A stretch of 64,000 nucleotides of DNA from a virus. The stretch spans positions 1 through 64,000 of IMG/VR virus record IMGVR_UViG_3300027708_000030; one strand, given 5' to 3'. The notes below the pieces were generated by a model, which saw only the letters and a list, made by a program, of their open reading frames with translations, ran no database searches and had not been told where the DNA came from. This document shows positions 26,432 through 33,435 of this stretch, in pieces. Numbering within the stretch: the stretch's first letter is position 1; each line of letters starts with the position of its first letter. The translations under genes and the position numbers were made by a program.

Positions 26432-27325
26432 ATGATATTAGTTGATTATAGTCAGGTGGCACTTGCAGCCATCCTTACCTTCCAGCGTGAGTTGAAAGGA
26501 ACTGAATCAGAAGTTAAGAATCTGATTCGTCACGTAACTTTGTCTACACTCAAATCATACAAGAAAAAGTATGGTAAAGAATATGGAGAGATGGTAATCT
26601 GTTGCGATGGTCGTAAATACTGGCGCAAGGAATTCTTCGAATATTACAAGGGTATGCGTAAAAGCAATCGTGAAAAGTCAGATCTCGATTGGAAGTTAAT
26701 CTTTGATACACTATCAGAAATGCGCACTGATCTTGCCACATACTTTCCATATCGTGTTATTCACGTGGATCGTGCAGAAGCAGACGATATCATTGCTGTA
26801 TTGACAGAGTGGGCGCAAGATAATCAGATGGTTCAACAAGGATTAGTTGAAGAACCACAAAAGATTCTTATCCTTTCTTCTGATAAAGACTTTAAACAAC
26901 TACAATTGTATCCTAATGTGAAACAATGGTCTCCGATGCAGAAGAAATATATTACTGCTTCTCATAAAGAAATTATTGAACATAAGATTGAACATATCGT
27001 TAAGGGTGATACTGGTGATGGAGTTCCAAACATCCTAAGCAAAGACGATGTATTCATGAAAGGCGAGAGACAGAAACCAATGAGTGCCAAACGACTTCAA
27101 GAATTTTTCGAGAATGGATTCATTGCTTGTAAGAATGATGAGGAACGACGCAACTGGCAACGCAATGCGACTTTGGTCGACTTCCAATTTATTCCAGATG
27201 GAGTCAAGTCAGATGTTATCGGCACATACCTAAATATTATTCCGAACACTGATAAGATGAAAATCATGAACTATCTTATGGAAAATCGTTGCCGATTATT
27301 GCTTGACGAAATAGAGGACTTTTAA
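26432..27325 (+). CDS. rnh: RNase H / 5'-3' flap exonuclease, T4 Rnh-like
   Basis: 297 residues from ATG 26432 (MILVDYSQ). FEN-family acidic residues are visible: D5, VICCDGRKYWR, RAEADDIIAVL, LSSDKDFKQL and KGDTGDGVPN (H3TH helix). T4 Rnh removes RNA primers from Okazaki fragments and is stimulated by gp32. Length agrees with T4 Rnh (305). Confidence 0.93.
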   Translation: MILVDYSQVALAAILTFQRELKGTESEVKNLIRHVTLSTLKSYKKKYGKEYGEMVICCDGRKYWRKEFFEYYKGMRKSNREKSDLDWKLIFDTLSEMRTDLATYFPYRVIHVDRAEADDIIAVLTEWAQDNQMVQQGLVEEPQKILILSSDKDFKQLQLYPNVKQWSPMQKKYITASHKEIIEHKIEHIVKGDTGDGVPNILSKDDVFMKGERQKPMSAKRLQEFFENGFIACKNDEERRNWQRNATLVDFQFIPDGVKSDVIGTYLNIIPNTDKMKIMNYLMENRCRLLLDEIEDF

Positions 27326-27763
27326 ATGAAACAATACATAACAGAAATGCTCAAGGAGATCAATGACGATCCCAAGACAATTGAGAAACACAAAAATGAA
27401 TTCTTGTTGAAGGTTTTATTTGCCCACGCATTTTTACCTACTCACAAGATGTTATTACCTGAAGGTGAACCACCATTCAAACCTGCTGATCAACCAATTG
27501 GAATGACTGATACAAATTTGTTCACTGAATGTAAGAAGATGTATGTATTCATGCGTGCAGATCTTAAACCACTTAAACGAGAAGCATTGTTTATTGGCTT
27601 ACTGGAAGGAATTCATCCTACAGAAGCTGCAATTCTTATCGCTGTTAAAGATCAAAAGTTACATAAAATGTATCCAAAGATTACACATAAACTAGTGAGT
27701 GATGCAGGAATTATTCCACCACCTGTTAAAAAAGAGAAATCCAATGAAAATAGTAAAAGTTAA
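27326..27763 (+). CDS. DUF6433-like conserved T4-like protein
   Basis: 145 residues, starting directly after the rnh stop. Central LLPEGEPPFKPADQPIGMTD, then REALFIGLLEGIHPTEAAIL matches DUF6433, found beside rnh in T4-like cyanophages. Function unknown; co-transcription with replication genes suggests a replication or recombination role. Confidence 0.75.
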   Translation: MKQYITEMLKEINDDPKTIEKHKNEFLLKVLFAHAFLPTHKMLLPEGEPPFKPADQPIGMTDTNLFTECKKMYVFMRADLKPLKREALFIGLLEGIHPTEAAILIAVKDQKLHKMYPKITHKLVSDAGIIPPPVKKEKSNENSKS

Positions 27764-28007
27764 AAACACTGATACCAATTTAGAACTACCAGCAGAGGTT
27801 AGAGTTTATACACCCAATCAAGTTGTAGTTCTAATTAAAGAGTTTGAAACAGCAAAACTGTTTAGACAAGAGATGACATCAGAAGATGGTGTTAATTGGA
27901 CTACAGATGATGGTGTATATACTTGCGAAATTGCAAAGGATATGTTTGAATACGATAAAGGAACTATTTTAGTAAGAGTTCCAAAGACGAAAGTTGTTGA
28001 CTTGTAA
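27744..28007 (+). CDS. hypothetical protein
   Basis: 87 residues from ATG 27744, overlapping the previous gene by 20 nt. Beta-rich, acidic; no recognised domain. Confidence 0.6.
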   Translation: MKIVKVKNTDTNLELPAEVRVYTPNQVVVLIKEFETAKLFRQEMTSEDGVNWTTDDGVYTCEIAKDMFEYDKGTILVRVPKTKVVDL

Positions 28008-28025
28008 TAACTTCTGTAGTATAAT
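27997..28025 (+). promoter_or_regulatory. sigma70-type promoter producing a leaderless transcript
   Basis: TTGACT, 17 nt, TATAAT. The A of ATG 28032 is seven bases after the -10, i.e. at the expected +1. Confidence 0.85.
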
Positions 28026-28031
28026 TATATT

Positions 28032-28556
28032 ATGAACGATTCAGTGAAAACAGTAGTAGATCATTTTGCAAAAAGAGTATTCGATATTCAATTTGCAGAC
28101 ATCCATGTCAATGCTAAAAAGAAAGCAGTTGATATCGATTGTAGGATCGTATCAGATTTTATTTCTTGCGAGAATGAGTTTTGCTCTCATGCCACTCCAC
28201 ATATACTTAGAAACTGTAAATGGTGGAGCGAGGGAGCAATCAAGAAGTTTGAATCACTTCAAGGTACTAAACGACAACGAAGAGAGTCATACGAAGATGG
28301 TAAACGAATGTTTAACATCGAACATCAATACCCACTCGGTATTATAAAAGACAAGGTAGTTAAAAAAACATTTAAGTCAGTGGAACAAGTTAAAGATTAT
28401 TTTATTAGGTATAATAAAGTAGTCATTGTTACTGCTGAGGAAAATGCTAAGTTAAACGCAACCCACAAGACTGCAGCTACAATCCAAGAAGCACGTACCA
28501 GATACCAGCAGAATGGAATAGTTGTTCGTAGATTTGATATGAATGATATAAAATAG
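28032..28556 (+). CDS. conserved phage protein with EHxxP motif; leaderless gene
   Basis: 174 residues. A CENEFCSH cysteine/histidine cluster lies near residue 50, NIEHQYPLGIIKDKV near residue 100 and VVIVTAEENAKLN near 140. The EHxxP...VTxEE(D/N) pattern recurs in phage hypothetical proteins of unknown function, and may be an HNH-like metal site. No SD is visible; the start codon coincides with the predicted transcription start. Confidence 0.6.
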   Translation: MNDSVKTVVDHFAKRVFDIQFADIHVNAKKKAVDIDCRIVSDFISCENEFCSHATPHILRNCKWWSEGAIKKFESLQGTKRQRRESYEDGKRMFNIEHQYPLGIIKDKVVKKTFKSVEQVKDYFIRYNKVVIVTAEENAKLNATHKTAATIQEARTRYQQNGIVVRRFDMNDIK

Positions 28557-28566
28557 GAGATATATT

Positions 28567-29280
28567 ATGCCAAATTGGTGTTATAACAGTGCAACATTGC
28601 ACCACGATAATAAAGAAGTGATTGATGGTTTTGAAACAGAACTTCAAAAAGAGAAGGCTGAACCATTTAACTATTTGCGACCAAACCCTGCAGGTGAGTG
28701 GGATTATGCTTGGTCATGCGAGAACTGGGGATGTAAGTGGGATGTTTCCATCATGGATTGGGAACGAGAAGATGACAATACAATAGTCTTACACTTTGAT
28801 TCACCATGGTCTCCTCCAGTCATTATGTATGAATTCTTAGAGACAGAGGGTTGGACTGTTCGTGCAATGTATCACGAACCTGGAATGGGATTTGCTGGTC
28901 GTTTCGAAGATGGCTTTGACGAATACTATGAGATGGATTGGACAGATCGTAATTCAATTGAGAATCTACCTGAAGACATTCTTGACTTCACCAATGCTCT
29001 TGATGATTTGGAACGCTATGAAGAAGAACAGTTCGAAGAAGAACTAACTGATTTAGAACGCACTGATTGGTTTGATGCCAGTGTCAATCCTGCATATATT
29101 GGTCGATACGAAGTAACTACTGTTGCATGGGATTTTCCTCAGTATTGTACTTGGGATGGTAAGTCATGGGCTCGCTGGGAAGGTGACGAATTAGAAGTCA
29201 CTAAATGGAGAGGACTTGCAGAAGAATATTGGGATGCAGTCGCTGCATTAGATAAGATTATCGAGGACTCGAGAGTATAA
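28567..29280 (+). CDS. Api92/YubB-like ferredoxin-fold protein
   Basis: 237 residues. N-terminal MPNWCYNSATL, then WSCENWGCKWDVS and later FDSPWSPPV match the Api92-like (DUF1281) ferredoxin-like proteins of phages and plasmids. The middle has a long acidic insertion. SD TAGGAG precedes. Role unknown; the family is spread by mobile elements. Confidence 0.75.
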   Translation: MPNWCYNSATLHHDNKEVIDGFETELQKEKAEPFNYLRPNPAGEWDYAWSCENWGCKWDVSIMDWEREDDNTIVLHFDSPWSPPVIMYEFLETEGWTVRAMYHEPGMGFAGRFEDGFDEYYEMDWTDRNSIENLPEDILDFTNALDDLERYEEEQFEEELTDLERTDWFDASVNPAYIGRYEVTTVAWDFPQYCTWDGKSWARWEGDELEVTKWRGLAEEYWDAVAALDKIIEDSRV

Positions 29281-29281
29281 A

Positions 29282-29989
29282 GTGAAGAAGTTTGCTATAT
29301 TATGGTTGTTGATTTGTGCCAATGCTTACGCAGATGTTTCATTTGGAACTGGCGAATCAGAAGACTGTAACATAGCAAAAGCACTTGCTGTCAATGATGC
29401 TATTGAACGCTACGCTGAGAAAGAGTTTGAAGTAAAGAAACAACATATTTGCAGAGAACGAAACGCAGAAGGCATTGAATGCGAATATGTTAAGAAGACT
29501 GAGATTGAATCTGCTGGTACTTTAAAGAAAGTATTAAGCGAGAAGGTAAAACAGAAGAAAGATATTTGTGTTGTTGAGGTTAAGATTGAACTTGACCCGA
29601 GCAGACCACTGGCAGGAGACATTGAGAATGCCAGTAACTTTGCATATAATGGACAGAAATATCCATTTGATGTAATAACTAGAGAGCCAATGTATGTTTA
29701 CTTGTTTAGTGTATACGATGACAAGATGCATATGATGTATCCCTATGATGGAATTAAGAGTAATCTCTTACATGGTAAGTTGACTTTACCGAATGGTATC
29801 TGGTGGCAAGCAGACATAATGTCCAATGCTATCGAAAGTAAAGATACACTGATGGCAGTCTTCACCAAAGTTAAGATTACTTTTGGTAGTAGTATGACGA
29901 GGGATGAGATCTATCGTCAGATTGCGTCAGTGCCTATTAATGCTAGGCGAGTGGTTTACCACAATTTTGTTATTAAACGGAGAACTTGA
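29282..29989 (+). CDS. exported protein with DUF4384-like segment
   Basis: 235 residues from GTG 29282. Signal peptide ends at AYA-DVS near residue 18. N-terminal domain helical with two Cys pairs; the C-terminal part YVYLFSVYDDKMHMMYPYDG resembles DUF4384 domains. It is followed two bases later by an LPP20-like lipoprotein gene, a pairing typical of bacterial envelope modules and not of phages. Role in the periplasm unknown. Confidence 0.6.
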   Translation: MKKFAILWLLICANAYADVSFGTGESEDCNIAKALAVNDAIERYAEKEFEVKKQHICRERNAEGIECEYVKKTEIESAGTLKKVLSEKVKQKKDICVVEVKIELDPSRPLAGDIENASNFAYNGQKYPFDVITREPMYVYLFSVYDDKMHMMYPYDGIKSNLLHGKLTLPNGIWWQADIMSNAIESKDTLMAVFTKVKITFGSSMTRDEIYRQIASVPINARRVVYHNFVIKRRT

Positions 29990-29990
29990 A

Positions 29991-30644
29991 ATGAAATATA
30001 TTATGACTTGTGTAGTGGCATCTATGGTAGCCTTATCTGGATGTTCAACTTTTAAGGGAGATCCCAACAAAACAGTTGAGATCCCTGCCAATAAACTCGA
30101 TAATATTCCTCAATGGTATCTTGCAAAAGATCCAGATGACACGAAGTTTATCGTAGTTACTGCGACTGATGTATCGAAAGATATGCAGTTTGCCATCGAC
30201 AAAGCAACATTGAATGCTAAGATTCAACTTGCCGCACGATTGAAAACAGATGTTGATTCTGTTACTCGTGAGTCTACACTTGAGACTGCTGGATCTGGTT
30301 CTGCTGTTGAACGAGAGATTGATCGTGTATCCAAGGTTCGTGTGAAGCAAGCCATTGGTATGTTCAAACGAGAGAACATTGCTGTATTCAAAGAGGGTGA
30401 TGTATATCGTGCATACGTGCAGTTTAAGATTGCAACAGAAGATGCGCAACGATTGACTATGCCAGCAGGTAAGAACAAGAATCGTGAAGACAAATTCAAA
30501 GAGTTGGAAGATGAACCAAAGGTATCTGCAGTTCAACCAAATACATTCCAACTCCTACCTGTAGAGAACGAAGAATACAAGAAGCGTCGTGAAGAAGCGA
30601 TGAAGAAACCTGGAGCAGTAATTGGTCAGGCAGTTGTTCGATGA
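29991..30644 (+). CDS. LPP20-like lipoprotein
   Basis: 217 residues from ATG 29991; a longer upstream frame exists, but this start gives a signal peptide with lipobox ALSGC. The mature part begins with an IPQWYLAKDPDD segment and alternates Ala-rich helix (KATLNAKIQLAARL) with a strand YRAYVQFKIA, as in LPP20/FlgT-like envelope lipoproteins. The C-terminus is disordered. Likely lodged in the outer membrane and working with the preceding exported protein. Confidence 0.65.
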   Translation: MKYIMTCVVASMVALSGCSTFKGDPNKTVEIPANKLDNIPQWYLAKDPDDTKFIVVTATDVSKDMQFAIDKATLNAKIQLAARLKTDVDSVTRESTLETAGSGSAVEREIDRVSKVRVKQAIGMFKRENIAVFKEGDVYRAYVQFKIATEDAQRLTMPAGKNKNREDKFKELEDEPKVSAVQPNTFQLLPVENEEYKKRREEAMKKPGAVIGQAVVR

Positions 30645-31090
30645 AACAGAAGTGGGTAGAAGCATTCATGGATACAGCCGAGCGTTTTGCTCAGCTGTCC
30701 AGTGCAGTTAGATTGCAGGTCGGTGCGGTTGTCGTAAAAGATAATCGTATCATCTCAATTGGATATAATGGAATGCCATCTGGGTGGACAAACGAATGTG
30801 AGAACATCGTGCAGCATTCAGATGACACGATAACAACAGTAACAAAAGATGAGGTAATACATGCTGAAGCAAATGCAATACTCAAATTGGCTCGTGATGG
30901 TGAATCAGGCAATGGCTCCAGTTTATTCTGTACTCATGCTCCTTGCATTCATTGCGCTAAGTTAATACATGGTGCAGGAATAGAACATGTTTACTTTCGG
31001 GAATCATATCGAGATGAACTTGGTATTGATTTTTTAGAGAAATGTAAAATAAGAGTTGAAAAAGTTGACTTTAATTCAATAATGAACTAA
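30641..31090 (+). CDS. cd: dCMP deaminase
   Basis: 149 residues. Zinc-site motif HAEANAI, then APCIHCAKL (PCxxC) with the catalytic Glu in HAE. Also GYNGMPSGW, diagnostic of phage and eukaryotic dCMP deaminases. It converts dCMP to dUMP, feeding ThyX. Overlaps the lipoprotein stop by four bases. Confidence 0.93.
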   Translation: MKQKWVEAFMDTAERFAQLSSAVRLQVGAVVVKDNRIISIGYNGMPSGWTNECENIVQHSDDTITTVTKDEVIHAEANAILKLARDGESGNGSSLFCTHAPCIHCAKLIHGAGIEHVYFRESYRDELGIDFLEKCKIRVEKVDFNSIMN

Positions 31091-31098
31091 GATAGTGA

Positions 31099-31105
31099 CT
31101 AAATA
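31099..31105 (+). promoter_or_regulatory. CTAAATA late-promoter-like box before the RNA array
   Basis: CTAAATA in the short gap after dCMP deaminase. If used, it would let the late polymerase read into the tRNA/ncRNA array, though a stem-loop follows at 31121. Confidence 0.35.
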
Positions 31106-31120
31106 GATTACTGTCTGAAA

Positions 31121-31141
31121 AACCTTACAAGTTGTAGGGTT
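31121..31141 (+). terminator. stem-loop of the recurrent stem-loop/promoter cassette
   Basis: AACCTTAC, AAGTT loop, GTAGGGTT (8 bp). The bases after it (ATCCAGA-AGT) are shared with the copy at 40309-40340. Confidence 0.65.
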
Positions 31142-31154
31142 ATCCAGATAGTGC

Positions 31155-31183
31155 TTGACAAATAACCAAAGGTGTAGTAGAAT
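31155..31183 (+). promoter_or_regulatory. sigma70-type promoter of the RNA array
   Basis: TTGACA, 17 nt, TAGAAT. No gene starts nearby; it reads into the folded RNA at 31291 and the tRNA array. Confidence 0.8.
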
Positions 31184-31290
31184 TCAATCATGAACTTAAG
31201 AAATATATCCTCGCAGAAACATCTCCCGCTATTAAGTGGCTGGACATGCTCACGCACATCATTTGGATATAATGCGATTGAGGATTCTGG

Positions 31291-31366
31291 GGGTTTGGCA
31301 AGTACATAACTGACACACGCAGTTTACTTACCAAACCCTCTGAGATGAAAATCCAGAGGGTTTTTT
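31291..31366 (+). ncRNA. folded leader RNA with overlapping terminator (attenuator-like)
   Basis: A near-perfect hairpin is formed by GGGTTTGG/CCAAACCC (31291-31298 with 31331-31338), AAGTA/TACTT and AACTG/CAGTT around a seven-base loop. The last bases of its 3' arm are also the 5' arm of a terminator (31334-31342 with 31354-31362) followed by six T. The two stems cannot both form fully, as in attenuators. An extended -10 (GGATATAAT, 31265-31273) just upstream could alternatively start a short sRNA of about 85 nt. No ORF is credible at 31184-31415. Confidence 0.7.
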
Positions 31367-31415
31367 GTTTTATAGCCATCGTGCTAAAATGTTCTTTTAC
31401 AATTCAGGATTCTGT

Positions 31416-31489
31416 TGGGGGTTGGTGTAGTGGTAGCACACTTGACTTTGACTCAAGTAGTACAAGTTCGATTCTTGTACCCCCTGCCA
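31416..31489 (+). tRNA. tRNA-Gln(TTG)
   Basis: Anticodon loop CTTTGAC between CTTGA/TCAAG; T arm ACAAG TTCGATT CTTGT; acceptor TGGGGGT/ACCCCCT with a non-pairing position 1-72, as often weak in tRNA-Gln; G73 and encoded CCA. Confidence 0.9.
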
Positions 31490-31498
31490 AACAGAAAC

Positions 31499-31570
31499 AC
31501 ATTGATCATCTAATTGGTCAGGATGGTGTTCATAAGGCACTAAATGTAGGTTCGACTCCTACTCAGTGTG
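31499..31570 (+). tRNA. aberrant tRNA-like gene, CAT in an enlarged anticodon loop
   Basis: Acceptor ACATTGA pairs with TCAGTGT (31563-31569), T8, D stem ATCT/GGAT and T arm GTAGG TTCGACT CCTAC are all normal, but the best anticodon stem TGGTG/CACTA leaves a nine-base loop TTCATAAGG; the alternative seven-base loop TCATAAG lacks U33. No CCA is encoded, unlike its neighbours. Either a decayed tRNA or a tRNA with altered decoding. A tRNA-Met(CAT) origin is possible. Confidence 0.5.
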
Positions 31571-31590
31571 TTTTTGTTTGGTAAAAATAT

Positions 31591-31664
31591 GGGAGTGAAA
31601 CTTTAAGGTGAAGTAACTGGCTTTTAACCAGTAAAATTCGGATCGTTCCCGAACACTCCTACCA
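31591..31664 (+). tRNA. tRNA-Lys(TTT)
   Basis: Anticodon loop CTTTTAA in stem ACTGG/CCAGT; acceptor GGGAGTG/CACTCCT; encoded CCA. Confidence 0.93.
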
Positions 31665-31669
31665 ATTAT

Positions 31670-31745
31670 GGTGTTTATAGTGTAGTGGTCTGCACATCTC
31701 GCTGTGACCGAGATAGTATGAGTTCGATCCTCATTAAACACCCCA
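31670..31745 (+). tRNA. tRNA-His(GTG) with encoded G-1
   Basis: Loop CTGTGAC in TCTCG/CGAGA; acceptor GTGTTTA/TAAACAC; the extra 5' G (31670) faces C73, the identity element of tRNA-His; CCA encoded. Confidence 0.93.
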
Positions 31746-31746
31746 T

Positions 31747-31822
31747 GCTGCTTTAGCTGATGTGGTCATAGCGGTGGTTTGAAGAACCATTGAAAGTAGT
31801 TCGATTCTACTAGGCAGCACCA
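31747..31822 (+). tRNA. tRNA-Phe(GAA)
   Basis: Loop TTGAAGA in GTGGT/ACCAT; acceptor GCTGCTT/AGGCAGC; CCA encoded; one base after tRNA-His. Confidence 0.93.
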
Positions 31823-31831
31823 AAAAATTAG

Positions 31832-31906
31832 TCCCGATTAGCTCAGAGGTAGAGCAATCGCTTGATAAGCGATAGGCGAGTGGATCGTTACCACTATCGG
31901 GAACCA
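31832..31906 (+). tRNA. tRNA-Ile(GAT)
   Basis: Loop TTGATAA in ATCGC/GCGAT; acceptor TCCCGAT/ATCGGGA; CCA encoded. Confidence 0.93.
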
Positions 31907-31912
31907 AGTTAT

Positions 31913-32002
31913 GGAGAGTTGGTCGAGTCTGGTTTATGGCAACAGTCTTGAAAACTGTCGAACAGAAATGTTCCGTGAGTTCGAATCTCACACTCTCCGC
32001 CA
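31913..32002 (+). tRNA. tRNA-Ser(TGA)
   Basis: Loop CTTGAAA in ACAGT/ACTGT; long variable arm of class II; acceptor GGAGAGT with G73; CCA encoded. Confidence 0.93.
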
Positions 32003-32006
32003 ATAT

Positions 32007-32081
32007 GCCTCGTTATTTCAGTGGTAGAATGTCTCTTTTACACGGAGAAGGTCGGCAGTTCGAATCTGTCACGAGGTACCA
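32007..32081 (+). tRNA. tRNA-Val(TAC)
   Basis: Loop TTTACAC in TCTCT/GGAGA; acceptor GCCTCGT/ACGAGGT; CCA encoded. Confidence 0.9.
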
Positions 32082-32083
32082 AT

Positions 32084-32158
32084 ACCCGATTGGTGAAATG
32101 AATATCACGCTGTGCTACGAACGCAGAAGTGGAGGTTTGATTCCTTCATTGGGTGCCA
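32084..32158 (+). tRNA. tRNA-Arg(ACG)
   Basis: Loop CTACGAA in CTGTG/CGCAG; acceptor ACCCGAT/ATTGGGT; G73; CCA encoded. Confidence 0.9.
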
Positions 32159-32164
32159 AAGTTT

Positions 32165-32253
32165 GGAAGATGGGCAGGACGGTAATGCAGCAGATTGCTA
32201 ATCTGTCATCGTAGTGATACGGTGAGTGAGTTCGACTCTCACATCTTCCGCCA
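32165..32253 (+). tRNA. tRNA-Ser(GCT)
   Basis: Loop TTGCTAA in GCAGA/TCTGT; long variable arm; acceptor GGAAGAT/ATCTTCC; G73; CCA encoded. Confidence 0.93.
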
Positions 32254-32259
32254 AATGTT

Positions 32260-32334
32260 GGGCTGATAGCTTAATGGTAAAGCAATCGACTCATAATCGA
32301 TTGAGTCTGAGTTCAATTCTCAGTCAGCCCACCA
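32260..32334 (+). tRNA. tRNA-Met or Ile2 (CAT)
   Basis: Loop CTCATAA in ATCGA/TCGAT; acceptor GGGCTGA/TCAGCCC; CCA encoded. The anticodon arm resembles bacterial tRNA-Ile2, whose CAT is converted to lysidine by TilS, so this may read AUA. Confidence 0.88.
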
Positions 32335-32336
32335 AT

Positions 32337-32414
32337 GCCTCGATGGACAAATTGGAAAAGTCGTCTCTCTCAAAAGGAGAAATTCTGTGAGTTCGAATCT
32401 CACTCGAGGTACCA
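32337..32414 (+). tRNA. tRNA-Leu(CAA), short variable region
   Basis: Loop CTCAAAA in TCTCT/GGAGA; acceptor GCCTCGA/TCGAGGT; CCA encoded. The variable region is only six bases, unlike normal class II tRNA-Leu. Confidence 0.75.
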
Positions 32415-32418
32415 ACTG

Positions 32419-32447
32419 TTGACTTGCAAGATTGTTTGATGTATAAT
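32419..32447 (+). promoter_or_regulatory. internal sigma70-type promoter of the tRNA array
   Basis: TTGACT, 17 nt, TATAAT, nine bases before tRNA-Leu(TAA). Its spacer is nearly identical to that of the promoter at 32706. Confidence 0.85.
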
Positions 32448-32456
32448 AGAGTAACT

Positions 32457-32539
32457 GCGAGTATGATGAAATTGGTAAACATAGAAGACTTAAAATCTTC
32501 CGCTTCGGCTTCCCAGTTCGAGTCTGGGTACTCGCACCA
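32457..32539 (+). tRNA. tRNA-Leu(TAA)
   Basis: Loop CTTAAAA in GAAGA/TCTTC; normal long variable arm; acceptor GCGAGTA/TACTCGC; CCA encoded. Confidence 0.93.
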
Positions 32540-32541
32540 AT

Positions 32542-32616
32542 ACGGCTATAGTATAATGGAGAATACAGTAGGCTTCTACCCTACGAATGTGGGTTCGATT
32601 CCTGCTAGCCGTGCCA
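32542..32616 (+). tRNA. tRNA-Arg(TCT)
   Basis: Loop CTTCTAC in GTAGG/CCTAC; acceptor ACGGCTA/TAGCCGT; G73; CCA encoded. Confidence 0.92.
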
Positions 32617-32623
32617 GAATTAT

Positions 32624-32697
32624 GTGAGTGGAGCCAGTTGGACAGGCACTGGATTGCAAACCCATGGAAGTAGGTTCGATTCCTATCACTCACTCCA
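32624..32697 (+). tRNA. tRNA-Cys(GCA)
   Basis: Loop TTGCAAA; acceptor GTGAGTG/CACTCAC with U73, the tRNA-Cys discriminator; anticodon stem has two weak pairs; CCA encoded. Confidence 0.88.
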
Positions 32698-32705
32698 GAT
32701 AGTTG

Positions 32706-32734
32706 TTGACTTGCAAGATTATTTGAGGTATAAT
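32706..32734 (+). promoter_or_regulatory. internal sigma70-type promoter
   Basis: TTGACT, 17 nt, TATAAT; transcript would start near 32741 and contain the folded leader, tRNA-Glu and the two closed RNA domains. Confidence 0.85.
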
Positions 32735-32740
32735 AGTTGT

Positions 32741-32866
32741 TCTTCGAAAGTCCACTCTAAGTCTGCGGTAAATACGTAGCATGTGGCAGGGATGGCTTGA
32801 TTGTTGCAACTCGCCTACAATCTCCCATGCAAGCAAGTTTGGTAGTTCTTGTAAAAAACTACCACT
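32741..32866 (+). ncRNA. structured leader RNA upstream of tRNA-Glu
   Basis: About 126 nt with no ORF. Three helices are visible: CTGCG/CGTAG, GCATG (32779-32783) with CATGC (32826-32830) continued by GGA/TCC, and TGGTAGTT/AACTACCA (32840-32864). It starts at the predicted transcription start of the promoter at 32706. It may form one RNA with the domains at 32946 and 33180. Confidence 0.6.
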
Positions 32867-32868
32867 GT

Positions 32869-32944
32869 GCTCGATTCGTCTATCGGTTAGGACACTGCCC
32901 TTTCACGGCAGGAAGGAGGGGTTCGATTCCCCCATCGAGTACCA
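32869..32944 (+). tRNA. tRNA-Glu(TTC)
   Basis: Loop CTTTCAC in CTGCC/GGCAG; T stem GGGGG/CCCCC; acceptor GCTCGAT/ATCGAGT; CCA encoded. Confidence 0.93.
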
Positions 32945-32945
32945 G

Positions 32946-33177
32946 ATTTAATTACATTGGTTATCAACCCAGTAGGTGACTTATGCAGAGATATATTCCT
33001 AGTGACGGCTAGGCTCTGGTAAGTTACACGAAAGATGGAAACGAAGTCGAAAGATGGATACGGTGGTCACGCTGGAACAAGTTGGGCACGTAATGTGGTT
33101 GACAGACAAGTCCATGGACGGCATGGTAGGGCAGGTTCAAAACTGTTTATTCTGTCAAACACCCAGTGTAATTAAAT
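32946..33177 (+). ncRNA. 232-nt multi-branched structured RNA, closed by a 15-bp stem
   Basis: The ends 32946-32960 and 33163-33177 pair over 15 bp (one G-T). Inside, a stacked arm is formed by GTGACTTA/TAAGTTAC (32976-32983 with 33020-33027), CAGAG/CTCTG and CCTAG/CTAGG around loop TGACGG; a second arm by TTGACAGA/TCTGTCAA (33099-33106 with 33151-33158) contains the palindrome GTCCATGGAC. No ORF covers it. It begins one base after the tRNA-Glu CCA. Candidate for a GOLLD-like or new phage ncRNA. Confidence 0.75.
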
Positions 33178-33179
33178 GT

Positions 33180-33332
33180 GGTATTAGTTTAGTGTTATCA
33201 AGGTATCGTCATAGGACGCTATGACTACTCGACAGTTAGGGTGCGACTGAAACTGTCTGATATAACTGCCACTCGCTTGTCAGTGTTAGCTACATTGTTG
33301 ACAAATCGGCACGATAACACTAAACTAATATC
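33180..33332 (+). ncRNA. 153-nt multi-branched structured RNA, closed by a 20-bp stem
   Basis: Arms 33180-33199 and 33313-33332 are complementary over 20 bp with one G-T. Three hairpins sit inside: GTCATAG/CTATGAC with tetraloop GACG (33208-33225), GACAGTT/AACTGTC (33231-33257) and TTGTCA/TGACAA (33277-33304). It is two bases from the previous RNA domain and three bases before tRNA-Tyr, so it fills the inter-tRNA space completely. Non-coding; function unknown. Confidence 0.8.
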
Positions 33333-33335
33333 ATT

Positions 33336-33428
33336 GGAGCAATTGATGCTATGGCGTGTGCATCCTCAGACTGTAAATCTGATCCCTCTGGGTAAACAAT
33401 CTTGGTTCGACTCCAAGTTGCTCCACCA
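33336..33428 (+). tRNA. tRNA-Tyr(GTA)
   Basis: Loop CTGTAAA in a CAGA/TCTG stem; class II variable arm; acceptor GGAGCAA/TTGCTCC; CCA encoded. Confidence 0.92.
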
Positions 33429-33435
33429 GTTTTTA

